Origin: Flagellatimonas centrodinii
GTDB taxonomy: Bacteria; Pseudomonadota; Gammaproteobacteria; Nevskiales; Nevskiaceae
Direction: 5' to 3'
Assembly: GCF_016918765.2 (NCBI RefSeq)
Contig: NZ_CP092104.1
Coordinates: 1,736,001 to 1,800,000 of the forward strand
Length of the DNA: 64,000 nucleotides
In this document: piece after piece, positions 46,229-54,560 of the stretch
Position numbering within the stretch: the stretch's first letter is position 1
Layout: every line of letters begins with the position of its first letter
Notes under the pieces: generated by a model
The model's database searches: none
What the model saw: only the letters and a program-made list of their open reading frames with translations
Told to the model about the DNA's origin: nothing
Translations under genes and position numbers: made by a program

Positions 46229-48577
46229 TCAGAGAATCTTGAGGAATTCCCGCAGCGCGTACTTGTCATCGTCACTGAGCGAGATGCCGAACTGATGCCC
46301 CTTGTTCTCGACGAGGTCGTCACATTTCATGAACAGCGGTCGGTGCGGATCGCTGGAGGCAAAGTTGGCGATCGGCGTGCCCTTGGCGACCGGCAGCTTG
46401 ATCGGCCCCTGCATGTCCTCGCGCGGGGCGATACGGATGTCGGTATCGGTCACGCCGATCTTTTGCGGACGACTGGGGGTGATCGCCGGGTCGTCACTCA
46501 TCATCAACTCGGCGTATGCCATCTCGAATTGTTTGATGCGCCCAGCCACCGTGGTGTCGAGCGTTTGCCCGTCATCGAGGTAGGTCAGCTCGCCGATGGC
46601 GTTGTTGTGCAGGAATGGTGCGGTCGCCCACACCGACAGCAATGAGAAGTTGCGCAGGTAGCCGGGGCCGCCTTCAATGATTTTTTCACCGATTTCGATG
46701 CCGCCGAGGCCCGGCACCATGCGGTTGGTGACCCGCGGCACGCTACCGGGGGATGGGCGTTGTTTGTAGGTCTCGGAGGAGAATTCCTCCCAGATATGGC
46801 CGGCGTTGTGGTTGTCGTGCAGGGCGCGACAGCGATTGGTGCCGACCTGGTGGAACGGTACGGGTTCGTCGTTGGATAGCCAGTCCTGGCCAAAGACATC
46901 GGCGTCGGCGAACTGGCGCGGCCGTCCGTCTGCGCTGAGGTACTTGTTGCGGAAGGCTTCATCGGAGCGCTCGGCCTCGCTGAATTCCAGCTGCCAGAAG
47001 GCCTCCGAGCCGAAGACATGTCCTTCGTAGTAGCGCGCCAACGCCGCCTTGTCGGCGCGGATGTTGTCGGGCGCCATCTTCGAGCTGTGACAGCTGGCGC
47101 ATTCGCGGGCGAAGATCTTGCGGCCCTCCGGGATCGCCGTTGTATCGACAAAGTCGCTGCCCGGGGTGCCATCCACATCCACTGCCTTCAGCAGATAGGT
47201 GGGGCCACCGGTGATCAGAAAGGCCGCGAGATCCGGCATTTTGGCGTCGGCATGGTTCCAGGCTTCGCAATCAGCGGCGCACTGTTCGATGGAGAATGGA
47301 CGCTGCGCTGCCTTCTCGCCGAAGAAGGTGCCGGGATTCGGGAATTTCGGCGCCCAGCACTCTTCGGTGCACATACCGATGTTGACGTAGACGCGAATCA
47401 GCGCGAGATGCTCGCCGACCGAGTCTTCGCCGCCCTTGAGCACGTGCAGGGTCTTGGCCTTCTTTACCTCACCGGTCACCGGATGCTTGATGTCCTCCTC
47501 GAACACCCGCTTGTTGAAGAAATCCATGATGTTGTTCTGGGTGCCGGGGTTGTGCTGAAAGTCGTTGGCCACCAGCGAGGTGTCGATGGTGCCGGCACGG
47601 CCGCCCTTGAGTACCTGCCGGATCGGCGAGTCATGCGGCGTGCCCTGAAAGAACATCAGGGGCTGCACGATGTATTGGTTGCCGATCAACGCATGGATGT
47701 TCTCCCACTCCGGTGCGTTGGGGTCTTTCGGCGGATGCGTGGGGTCGAATGCGACATGGCACTGCACGCAGGGATGGCCAATGACGAAGCGCTGGTTGTA
47801 ATCCTCGCTGGCGGGATCGAACACGGTCTTGCCGTCGTCGTCCTTGACGACGCCGGGTGCGGGGTACTTGCGGTATCCCAGCACGCCCGAGCTGAACGGG
47901 TCATCGCAGCGGTCCATCCAGAAGGTGCTGGCATCGCCCTCGGTGCACCCCGGGTCATTGATCAGCCCGTATTGGGTGAAACGGTTCTTGCGCTCGCGGG
48001 TGTCGAGCCAGGGGTAGCGGATATTCTGGATGCCACCGGCTACGCGTGAGAAATGTTGGTAGATCTCATCCTGATTGCCGAAAGTGCCCTTGAACCACAC
48101 ATCGCGTCCGCGGCGGACCTGTGCGCGTGCCAACCGTGCCGCCGCCGGATCGCGAGTCTCCAGCTCGGTGAACAGGGTGGCGACATAGCGGCAGCTTTCG
48201 CGGTCATAGGCGGTGGGTTGGGGTTCGCCGCAGGGCGGTGGCGCCTTCTGTGGAATGGCGACGATATCCCAGGTGATCTCGCCCTGGAATTCATGGGTGG
48301 TGAACGGACCGGTGCCCGCATGCCAGCGCTTCTGGCTGGCCAGGGTGTCGTAGAAGTGGTCGGCGTACCAGTCCCGCTTTTCGGCCACCTGAGGGCTGCC
48401 GTCCCAGACGCCGGTGAGCCGGTCGCGTTCGGCGAGATCGGCGATGGACACTGACCGGTTCTCGGAGCGATAGCCGGCGGCAGCAGCGTCGCCGTCGGAC
48501 GTGGTGGGCTCAGCGAAGGCAAGTGCCGAGTAGCCGAGCAACGCGCACAGGGTCGCCAGCAGGCGGGTGGTTGTCAT
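46229..48577 (-). CDS. Large dihaem c-type cytochrome (RoxA/CCP-like), 782 aa
   Basis: First gene of the operon. Signal peptide to about residue 22 (ALAFA-EPTT). Haem sites are CVQCH (270-274) and CASCH (493-497), 223 residues apart, compared with about 200 in the rubber oxygenase RoxA. Near residue 655 the block GPGYLRNFSLLSVWATAPFLHNN resembles the conserved WATAPFLHN element of RoxA, MauG and cytochrome c peroxidases. Two CxxxC pairs (CTEECW, CAADCE) suggest disulfides. RoxA-like oxidation of an unsaturated substrate or peroxidase activity are possible; substrate unknown. The start was fixed by GGGGGAGAG before ATG 48577 and by the signal peptide. Confidence 0.85.
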   Translation of the reverse strand: MTTTRLLATLCALLGYSALAFAEPTTSDGDAAAAGYRSENRSVSIADLAERDRLTGVWDGSPQVAEKRDWYADHFYDTLASQKRWHAGTGPFTTHEFQGEITWDIVAIPQKAPPPCGEPQPTAYDRESCRYVATLFTELETRDPAAARLARAQVRRGRDVWFKGTFGNQDEIYQHFSRVAGGIQNIRYPWLDTRERKNRFTQYGLINDPGCTEGDASTFWMDRCDDPFSSGVLGYRKYPAPGVVKDDDGKTVFDPASEDYNQRFVIGHPCVQCHVAFDPTHPPKDPNAPEWENIHALIGNQYIVQPLMFFQGTPHDSPIRQVLKGGRAGTIDTSLVANDFQHNPGTQNNIMDFFNKRVFEEDIKHPVTGEVKKAKTLHVLKGGEDSVGEHLALIRVYVNIGMCTEECWAPKFPNPGTFFGEKAAQRPFSIEQCAADCEAWNHADAKMPDLAAFLITGGPTYLLKAVDVDGTPGSDFVDTTAIPEGRKIFARECASCHSSKMAPDNIRADKAALARYYEGHVFGSEAFWQLEFSEAERSDEAFRNKYLSADGRPRQFADADVFGQDWLSNDEPVPFHQVGTNRCRALHDNHNAGHIWEEFSSETYKQRPSPGSVPRVTNRMVPGLGGIEIGEKIIEGGPGYLRNFSLLSVWATAPFLHNNAIGELTYLDDGQTLDTTVAGRIKQFEMAYAELMMSDDPAITPSRPQKIGVTDTDIRIAPREDMQGPIKLPVAKGTPIANFASSDPHRPLFMKCDDLVENKGHQFGISLSDDDKYALREFLKIL

Positions 48578-48823
48578 GGGTCTCTCCCCCAGGTTGGACC
48601 TTTTGTCCCGAGTGTAGCGCCGACGCTCCTTCGCCGGAGCGCTTTTGCGCGATTGCAGCGGCAGGGGGCGAGTCGGGGCACTCACGGACACCGGTTCGGA
48701 CGACATATTAGTGGCGAACCGTATCCGCGACCGAGGCTGCAGCGTATGGTTGACGCCTCGTCGAACCGATCGATACATTCGGCCCGATCAACGATCTGGA
48801 TTATTCGCAAGGAGACCTGCGGC

Positions 48824-49306
48824 ATGCGTCATGCCTGCAGCCTGTTCGTCGCGCTGGCACTGCTGTGGTTGCTCCTGTCGGGGCACTACGCGCCATTGTG
48901 GCTCGGCTTTGGCTTGCTCAGCTGCCTCGCGGTGGTTGCGTTGGCCGTGCGCATGAAGGTGGTTGATGCTGAGTCGGTGCCTTTGCAGCTGGGTCTGCGG
49001 TTGCCCGTATTCTGGCTGTGGCTGGGGTGGGAAATGGTGAAAGCCAACGCAGCCGTGCTTCGCTGTATCGTGATGCCGGGCGCTGCGATCTCGCCGACAT
49101 GGGCGCGGTCGTCGATGCACGAAGTCACCGACGGGGGGCGCGCCATTCTCGCCAATGCCATCACCCTGACACCGGGGACACTCTCGGTGCGGATGCACGC
49201 CGATCACATCGAGGTGCACGCGCTGACCCGCGAGGGGGCCCGTGCCATCGAGGCAGGGGTGATGGATGATCGCGTGACCGCACTGGAACGGGGTGCAGAG
49301 CGATGA
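48824..49306 (+). CDS. mrpE: Cation/proton antiporter subunit E
   Basis: 160 residues, two or three membrane helices at the N-terminus and a C-terminal cytosolic domain. The blocks LGWEMVKANAAVLRCIVMPG, LANAITLTPGTLSV and HADHIEVHAL define the MrpE/MnhE/MbhA family. SD AAGGAGAC 8 nt before ATG 48824. First gene of a nine-gene operon in which almost every junction overlaps; divergent from the cytochrome operon across 246 bp. Confidence 0.93.
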   Translation: MRHACSLFVALALLWLLLSGHYAPLWLGFGLLSCLAVVALAVRMKVVDAESVPLQLGLRLPVFWLWLGWEMVKANAAVLRCIVMPGAAISPTWARSSMHEVTDGGRAILANAITLTPGTLSVRMHADHIEVHALTREGARAIEAGVMDDRVTALERGAER

Positions 49307-49596
49307 CCATGCTGACCGCGGTGATGGTGGCGGTAATGGTGACCATGATCTTGCTGTTGCTGCGGGTGTTTCTCGGCCCGACGGTGTACGACCGCATTCT
49401 CGCCATCAACCTGGTGGGGACCAAGACGGTGCTGTTCATCGCCGTACTCGGGTTCCTCAGCGGCCGCCCCGAGTTTCTCGATATCGCGATCGTCTACGCC
49501 TTGATCAACTTCATCGGGACCGTCGCGGTCCTGAAATTCATGCACTACGGTGATCTGGGGTGGGATCAGGCGGGCCGCGAAGAGGGAGACGTCTGA
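49303..49596 (+). CDS. mrpF: Cation/proton antiporter subunit F
   Basis: 97 residues, three membrane helices, with LLRVFLGPTVYDRILAINLVG and the third helix containing FLDIAIVYALINFIGTVA, the signature of MrpF/MbhB. ATGA overlap with mrpE. Confidence 0.93.
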   Translation: MTMLTAVMVAVMVTMILLLLRVFLGPTVYDRILAINLVGTKTVLFIAVLGFLSGRPEFLDIAIVYALINFIGTVAVLKFMHYGDLGWDQAGREEGDV

Positions 49597-49598
49597 CG

Positions 49599-49922
49599 AT
49601 GGCGACCTGGATCGACGTGCTGGCCAACCTGCTGCTGGGAGCGGGTGCATTGTTGGCGGTGATGGGTGCCATCGGCGTTCTGCGGATGCCCGACTTCTTC
49701 ACCCGTACCCACGCCGGATCGGTTACCGAAACCGGCGGCATGTTGCTGATCATGTCCGGACTGCTGCTGCTGGCGCCGGATCTGGCGGTAGCAGTGCGTT
49801 TGCTGCTGATCGTCGTATTCCTGCTGTTTACCAGCCCGACGGCCGTGCATGCGCTGGCGTATTCCGCGGTTCGTGACGGGCTCAAGCCACAACTCGTTGA
49901 TGGTTCCGGGTCATCGCCGTGA
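49599..49922 (+). CDS. mrpG: Cation/proton antiporter subunit G
   Basis: 107 residues, three helices; AVMGAIGVLRMPDFFTRTHAGSVTETGG is the MrpG/MbhC signature. The start at ATG 49599 follows GGGAGAC two bases beyond the mrpF stop. Overlaps the next gene by GTGA. Confidence 0.93.
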   Translation: MATWIDVLANLLLGAGALLAVMGAIGVLRMPDFFTRTHAGSVTETGGMLLIMSGLLLLAPDLAVAVRLLLIVVFLLFTSPTAVHALAYSAVRDGLKPQLVDGSGSSP

Positions 49923-50458
49923 ACGACACGCTGCTGACCATTCTGCTGCTGACGCTGATGGCCGCCGCCGCCATCGCCATCGCACGCATTCGCAATCTGT
50001 TTGCGGTGGCCATGTTGACCTCGCTCTACAGCCTGCTGTCGGCCTGCATGTTCATGGTCATGGATGCGGTCGATGTGGCGATGACCGAGGCATCGGTCGG
50101 TGCCGGTATCACCACGGTGTTGCTGCTGGCCGCGCTCGCGCTGACACGTTCGCGCGAACAGCCAGTGTCACGCGCGCGCACCGTGCGCGCACTGCTGGTG
50201 ACCGGCCTCACCGGTGCCGCATTGCTCTACGCCACGCTCGACATGCCGCATTTCAATCAACCTGACACCCCGGTGCACCAGCACCCCCTGCGGGCGCACT
50301 ACCTCGAAACCAGCGTGGACGAGATCGGCGTTCCCAATGTGGTGACCTCGGTGCTGGCGAGCTATCGCGGCTACGACACCTTGGGGGAGGTGACGGTGGT
50401 GTTTACCGCCGGGATCGCGGTGATCATGCTGCTGGGTGCCCGGAGACGACGCCGGTGA
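49919..50458 (+). CDS. DUF4040/MbhD-E-like antiporter subunit
   Basis: 179 residues. The N-terminal three helices (AIARIRNLFAVAMLTSLYSLLSACMFMVMDAVDVAMTEASVG in sum; key VAMTEASVGAG near 53-63) are the DUF4040 module, which in classical Mrp is the C-terminal part of MrpA and in archaeal Mbh is MbhD. The C-terminal part (VDEIGVPNVVTSVLASYRGYDTLGE, then a last helix with AGIAVIMLLG) corresponds to MbhE. So this is a fused D-E subunit. Starts with GTG at 49919, overlapping the mrpG stop. Confidence 0.85.
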   Translation: MNDTLLTILLLTLMAAAAIAIARIRNLFAVAMLTSLYSLLSACMFMVMDAVDVAMTEASVGAGITTVLLLAALALTRSREQPVSRARTVRALLVTGLTGAALLYATLDMPHFNQPDTPVHQHPLRAHYLETSVDEIGVPNVVTSVLASYRGYDTLGEVTVVFTAGIAVIMLLGARRRRR

Positions 50459-50907
50459 TGGCCGACAACCCGCTGTTGCGCGTTGTCGCCAAGGCATTGA
50501 TCCCGATGATCATGCTGTTCGCCCTGTATGTGCAGTTTCACGGCGACTTCGGCCCCGGCGGTGGGTTTCAGGCCGGCGTCATCTTTGCCGCTGGTGTGGT
50601 GTTGTATGCGCTGGTGATGGGATTGGACGCGGCGCGGGCCGCAGTACCCTCATGGGCCGTGCGGCTGGCGGTCTCCGGCGGTGTACTGCTGTACGGCGGG
50701 ACCGGTATTGCCTGCATGTTCCTCGGCGGCGCGCTGCTCGACTACGACGTGCTGGCCCATGATCCGCTGCACGGCCAGCACTACGGCATCCTGCTGGTGG
50801 AGGCCGGCGTCGGGCTGACGGTGGCCGGTGCGATGATCGGCATCTTCTTCGTGTTCGCCGGCCGCGGGCGCTTGCGATCGCCGCCGCCGTCCGAGGAAGC
50901 CCCATGA
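50455..50907 (+). CDS. mrpB: Cation/proton antiporter subunit B
   Basis: 150 residues, four helices; HGDFGPGGGFQAGVIFAAGVVLYAL is the MrpB/MnhB signature. GTG at 50455 or ATG at 50458 may be the start; both overlap the preceding stop. ATGA overlap with mrpC. Confidence 0.92.
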   Translation: MMADNPLLRVVAKALIPMIMLFALYVQFHGDFGPGGGFQAGVIFAAGVVLYALVMGLDAARAAVPSWAVRLAVSGGVLLYGGTGIACMFLGGALLDYDVLAHDPLHGQHYGILLVEAGVGLTVAGAMIGIFFVFAGRGRLRSPPPSEEAP

Positions 50908-51287
50908 GCACGGTACTGGGGCTCTACAATTATTGGATTGTGGTGCTGTTGATGATGATCGGGTTTTACATCGTCATCGGCTATGACAACCTGATCAAGA
51001 AATTGATCGGCTTGTCGTTGTTTCAGACTGCAGTGTTCGTGCTCTACATCAGCATGGGCAGCCTGCACGACGCGACCGCGCCGATTCTGATGGAAGGTGG
51101 TGCGTTGTATGCCCATCCGCTGCCGCATGTGTTGATTCTCACCGCCATTGTCGTCGGCGTCGCCACCACGGCCCTGGGTCTGGCGCTGGTGGTGCGAATC
51201 CATGAGGCGTACGGCACCATCGAGGAAGACGTCATCATGGCCGCGGAAGCAGCCTCCCGACCGCCGCCGGAGACCCCCCGCGGATGA
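50904..51287 (+). CDS. mrpC: Cation/proton antiporter subunit C (NuoK-like)
   Basis: 127 residues, three helices homologous to NuoK. LIKKLIGLSLFQTAVFVLYISMG and PHVLILTAIVVGVATTALGLALV are the family blocks. The tail (MAAEAASRPPPETPRG) is a short cytosolic extension. ATGA overlap with mrpD. Confidence 0.93.
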   Translation: MSTVLGLYNYWIVVLLMMIGFYIVIGYDNLIKKLIGLSLFQTAVFVLYISMGSLHDATAPILMEGGALYAHPLPHVLILTAIVVGVATTALGLALVVRIHEAYGTIEEDVIMAAEAASRPPPETPRG

Positions 51288-52774
51288 GCGGCACCTGGCT
51301 GGCACACCTGCCTGCGCTGCTGGTGATGATGCCGCTGATGGCGGCGCCGCTCTGCGTGTTGCTGCGGCGGCCGTTGCTGGCCTGGGCGGTGTATCAGCTG
51401 ACCACCGGGGTCGGGCTGCTGCTGAGCATCGCGCTGCTGCTGCAGGTGATCGAGGTGGGTGTCGTCCGCTACGCCATCGGGGGGTGGGCGCCGCCGGTCG
51501 GCATCGAGTACCGCATTGATGCGCTCAATGCCCTGGTGCTGGTCATCGTCTCCGGCATGGCCGCCCTGCTGGCCCCCTATGCGCGCGCCAGCGTCGCCCG
51601 GGAGATCGACGCAGACCGCGCTTATCTGTTCTACGCGTTGTTGCTGCTCTGCCAGTGCGGGTTGCTCGGCATTGCTGCGACCGGCGATGCCTTCAACCTG
51701 TTCGTGTTTCTCGAAATTTCGTCGCTGTCAGCGTACGCACTGATCGCCATGGGGCGGCACCGGCGGGCGCTGATGGCGGCCTTCGAGTATTTGGTCATGG
51801 GCACCATCGGCGGTACCTTCCTGCTGATCGGTATCGGTCTCATGTACATGATGACCGGCACGCTCAATATGGCGGACCTGGCGGAGCGGTTGCCGGCGGT
51901 CATGCACACCCGCACCATCGAGGCAGCGCTGGCCTTCATCGTGGTGGGCGCCAGCCTCAAACTGGCGCTGGTACCGCTGCACGCCTGGCTGCCCGGTGCC
52001 TATGGCGAGGCCCCGTCGGTAGTGAGCGCATTCCTGGCCGCCACCGCGACCAAGGTAGCGGTGTATGTGCTGGCTCGCTTCCTGTTCACGGTATTTGGTA
52101 TCGGGTTCGCCTTCGGCACGTTGCCGCTGGGCGATATCCTGATGCTGCTGTCGGTGGCGGCGATGCTCTACGGGGCGGTGGCCGCCATCTTCGCCGATGA
52201 CCTCAAACGGGTGTTGGCTTGGTCCAGTGTGGGGCAGATCGGCTACATCGTGCTCGGCCTGTCGCTGGCCACGTTCGACGGGCTGACCGCCTCCGCACTC
52301 CACCTGTTCAACCATGCCCTGATCAAGGGGGGGCTGTTCGCCATGGCGGGGCTGTTGATGCTGCAGGTCGGCGGCACCCGCATGGCGGACCTGGCGGGAT
52401 TGGCGCGACGGTTGCCGGGGCTATTCGTGTTGCTGCTGATCGGCGGACTCGGACTCGTTGGCGTACCGCTGACCGCCGGCTTCGTCAGCAAGTGGGCCCT
52501 GGCGCAGGCCTTGATCGCCGAGGCACAGTGGCTTCCGTTGATCGCCATGCTGGTCAGTTCGCTGCTGGCGCTGGTCTATGTCGGGCGGATGATCGAGATC
52601 GCCTGGTTCCGTGAACCCCCAGAGGATGCGCCCGCCGCGACGCCGACGCCGTTGGCGATGACCCTGACGGCCTGGACCCTGGTCGCCGTGTCGTTGTGGG
52701 TGGCGGTCGACAGTGGGCCGCTGTTGGGGCTGGCGCAGGCGGCGGCGACGGCGGCCCTCGGGGTGACGCCATGA
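51284..52774 (+). CDS. mrpD: Cation/proton antiporter subunit D, first copy
   Basis: 496 residues, about fourteen helices of the proton-conducting NuoL/M/N family. Key features: NLFVFLEISSLSAYALIA (helix 5 Glu), LKLALVPLHAWLPGAYGEAPS (Lys and the broken helix 7), DDLKRVLAWSSVGQIGYIVLG, and LFNHALIKGGLFAMAG. All are standard MrpD residues. It is the most typical of the three large subunits of this cluster. Confidence 0.93.
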   Translation: MSGTWLAHLPALLVMMPLMAAPLCVLLRRPLLAWAVYQLTTGVGLLLSIALLLQVIEVGVVRYAIGGWAPPVGIEYRIDALNALVLVIVSGMAALLAPYARASVAREIDADRAYLFYALLLLCQCGLLGIAATGDAFNLFVFLEISSLSAYALIAMGRHRRALMAAFEYLVMGTIGGTFLLIGIGLMYMMTGTLNMADLAERLPAVMHTRTIEAALAFIVVGASLKLALVPLHAWLPGAYGEAPSVVSAFLAATATKVAVYVLARFLFTVFGIGFAFGTLPLGDILMLLSVAAMLYGAVAAIFADDLKRVLAWSSVGQIGYIVLGLSLATFDGLTASALHLFNHALIKGGLFAMAGLLMLQVGGTRMADLAGLARRLPGLFVLLLIGGLGLVGVPLTAGFVSKWALAQALIAEAQWLPLIAMLVSSLLALVYVGRMIEIAWFREPPEDAPAATPTPLAMTLTAWTLVAVSLWVAVDSGPLLGLAQAAATAALGVTP

Positions 52775-54294
52775 TGCCCGGTCCGGGTCCGATGACCCTG
52801 CTGGCGGCGGTGCTGCTGCCCCTGGCCGGGGCCGCCGCGCTGCTGCTGTTGCGTCGCTGGCCCAATCTGCGCGAGGCCGCGACCTTGGTCAGCGGCCTGC
52901 TGTTGGCCGCGCTGGTGATCCCGCTGTGGTCGACCGATCCGGCACAGCCGCTGCGGTTCACACTATGGCAGTGGATGCCGGGGCTTTCGCTGGCACTCGA
53001 AATGGAGCCGCTGGGGTTGCTGTTCGCCACCGTCGCCGCCTGTCTGTGGCCCATCACGTCGCTGTATGCGATCGGCTATATGCGGACCGCCGGGGAGGGC
53101 CACCACACCCGGTTCTACACCTGCTTTGCCATTGCCATAGCGGCCACCATGCTGATCGCGTTTGCGGCCAACGGCCTGACCCTGTTCATTGGCTATGAAG
53201 TGCTCACGCTGGCCACCTGGCCGCTGGTGGCCCACAAGGGCACGGCGGAGGCGCGTCGCGGCGCCCGCATCTACCTGATCACCCTGCTGACGACCTCGAT
53301 CGGCTTGTTCCTGCCGGCGCTGGTGTGGACCTACGCCCTCACCGGCACCACCGACTTCCGCGACGGCGGCATTCTTGCCGGGACCGCACCGCCTTTCGTG
53401 CTCGGCATTCTCTATGCGCTGTTCCTGTTCGGCATCGGCAAGGCGGCGCTGATGCCGTTCCACCGCTGGCTGCCGTCGGCGATGGTGGCGCCGACTCCAG
53501 TGAGTGCGCTGCTGCACGCGGTGGCGGTGGTCAAGGCGGGCGTGTTTACCGTGCTCAAGGTCACCATCTACTTCTTCGGCATGGACACCATGCGCGTCAG
53601 CGGCGCCGGCGAAGCGATGGCCTGGGTGGCGGCCTTTACCATCGTGGTGGCGGCACTGATCGCCGTGCGCGAAGACAACCTCAAGGCCCGATTGGCCTAT
53701 TCCACCATCAGCCAGCTCAGCTACATCGTGCTGGGCGCTGCGCTGGCGACTTCAGATGCCCTGCTGGAGGGTGCCCTGCACATCGTCACCCACGCCGCAG
53801 GCAAGATCACCCTGTTCTTCTGTGCCGGGGCCATTTACCTGGCCGCGCACAAGACCCGGGTCAGTGAGCTGGATGGCCTGGGGCCGCAGATGCCGTTCAC
53901 CTTCGCCGCCTTCACCCTCGCCGCGATGTCCGTGATCGGTCTGCCGCCGCTGGCCGGCAGCTGGGACAAATTGCTGCTGATGGAAGGCGCGGTCGAAGCC
54001 GGCACGCCGATGATGATGGGGGTGTTGCTGGTCAGTTCCCTGCTGGGCGTCGCCTACCTGATGCCGATCCCGATTCGGGCCTTCTTTCTGCCCCAGCATG
54101 GGGCGCCGGCTGAAGCAGACGACCCCTCCGGGGAGGCGCGGGTCGGCCGCCGCGCGAAGATTCGTGAGGCGCCGCTGGCCTGTCTGATTCCGCTGTGCCT
54201 GACCGCGCTGGCCTGCTTCTTTCTGTTCTTCTTTGAAGACCAGTTGCTCAGCCCGCTGGCCGACCGGCTGGGTTTCGGCTGGGAGGGTAAATGA
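52771..54294 (+). CDS. Second NuoM/MrpD-like antiporter subunit
   Basis: 507 residues, about fourteen helices. GYEVLTLATWPLVAHKGT has the helix 5 Glu, GKAALMPFHRWLPSAMVAPTPVSALLHAVAVVKAG has the conserved Lys and His (helix 7 and 8), and LAYSTISQLSYIVLGAAL follows. Closer to NuoM/NuoL than the first copy is, judged by the HRWLPSAMVAPTPVSALLHA wording. Contains an acidic insert near residue 448 (ADDPSGEARVGRR) between the last helices. ATG overlaps the mrpD stop. Confidence 0.88.
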   Translation: MMPGPGPMTLLAAVLLPLAGAAALLLLRRWPNLREAATLVSGLLLAALVIPLWSTDPAQPLRFTLWQWMPGLSLALEMEPLGLLFATVAACLWPITSLYAIGYMRTAGEGHHTRFYTCFAIAIAATMLIAFAANGLTLFIGYEVLTLATWPLVAHKGTAEARRGARIYLITLLTTSIGLFLPALVWTYALTGTTDFRDGGILAGTAPPFVLGILYALFLFGIGKAALMPFHRWLPSAMVAPTPVSALLHAVAVVKAGVFTVLKVTIYFFGMDTMRVSGAGEAMAWVAAFTIVVAALIAVREDNLKARLAYSTISQLSYIVLGAALATSDALLEGALHIVTHAAGKITLFFCAGAIYLAAHKTRVSELDGLGPQMPFTFAAFTLAAMSVIGLPPLAGSWDKLLLMEGAVEAGTPMMMGVLLVSSLLGVAYLMPIPIRAFFLPQHGAPAEADDPSGEARVGRRAKIREAPLACLIPLCLTALACFFLFFFEDQLLSPLADRLGFGWEGK

Positions 54295-54560
54295 ACGACC
54301 GCCGACGCTGGCTGGATGACCCCAGGAACGTGAGCCGGCTGGTCCATGGCCTGTACGTGCTGTGTGCGGCGCTGTTGCTGGCCGACCTGCTCTATACCAA
54401 GCACACGCACTTCCCCTTTGAGGCCTGGTTCGGGTTCTTCGCCTTCTTCGGTTTTGGTGCCTACGTCTTCATTGTCATGAGTGCCAAGCTGCTGCGGCGC
54501 TGGTTGAAGCGGCCCGAGGATTATTACGAGCGCGACCGGCCGGGAGCGCACGATGACTGA
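54291..54560 (+). CDS. Small two-helix membrane protein in antiporter operon
   Basis: 89 residues, two membrane helices (about 20-37 and 44-66) between a basic head (NDRRRWLDDPRNVSRL) and a charged tail (RRWLKRPEDYYERDRPGAHDD). No family assigned; the KRPEDYYE tail is also seen in small hypothetical proteins of such clusters as I recall. Overlaps both neighbours (4 and 8 bp), so it is very likely a true subunit or assembly factor. Confidence 0.75.
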   Translation: MNDRRRWLDDPRNVSRLVHGLYVLCAALLLADLLYTKHTHFPFEAWFGFFAFFGFGAYVFIVMSAKLLRRWLKRPEDYYERDRPGAHDD

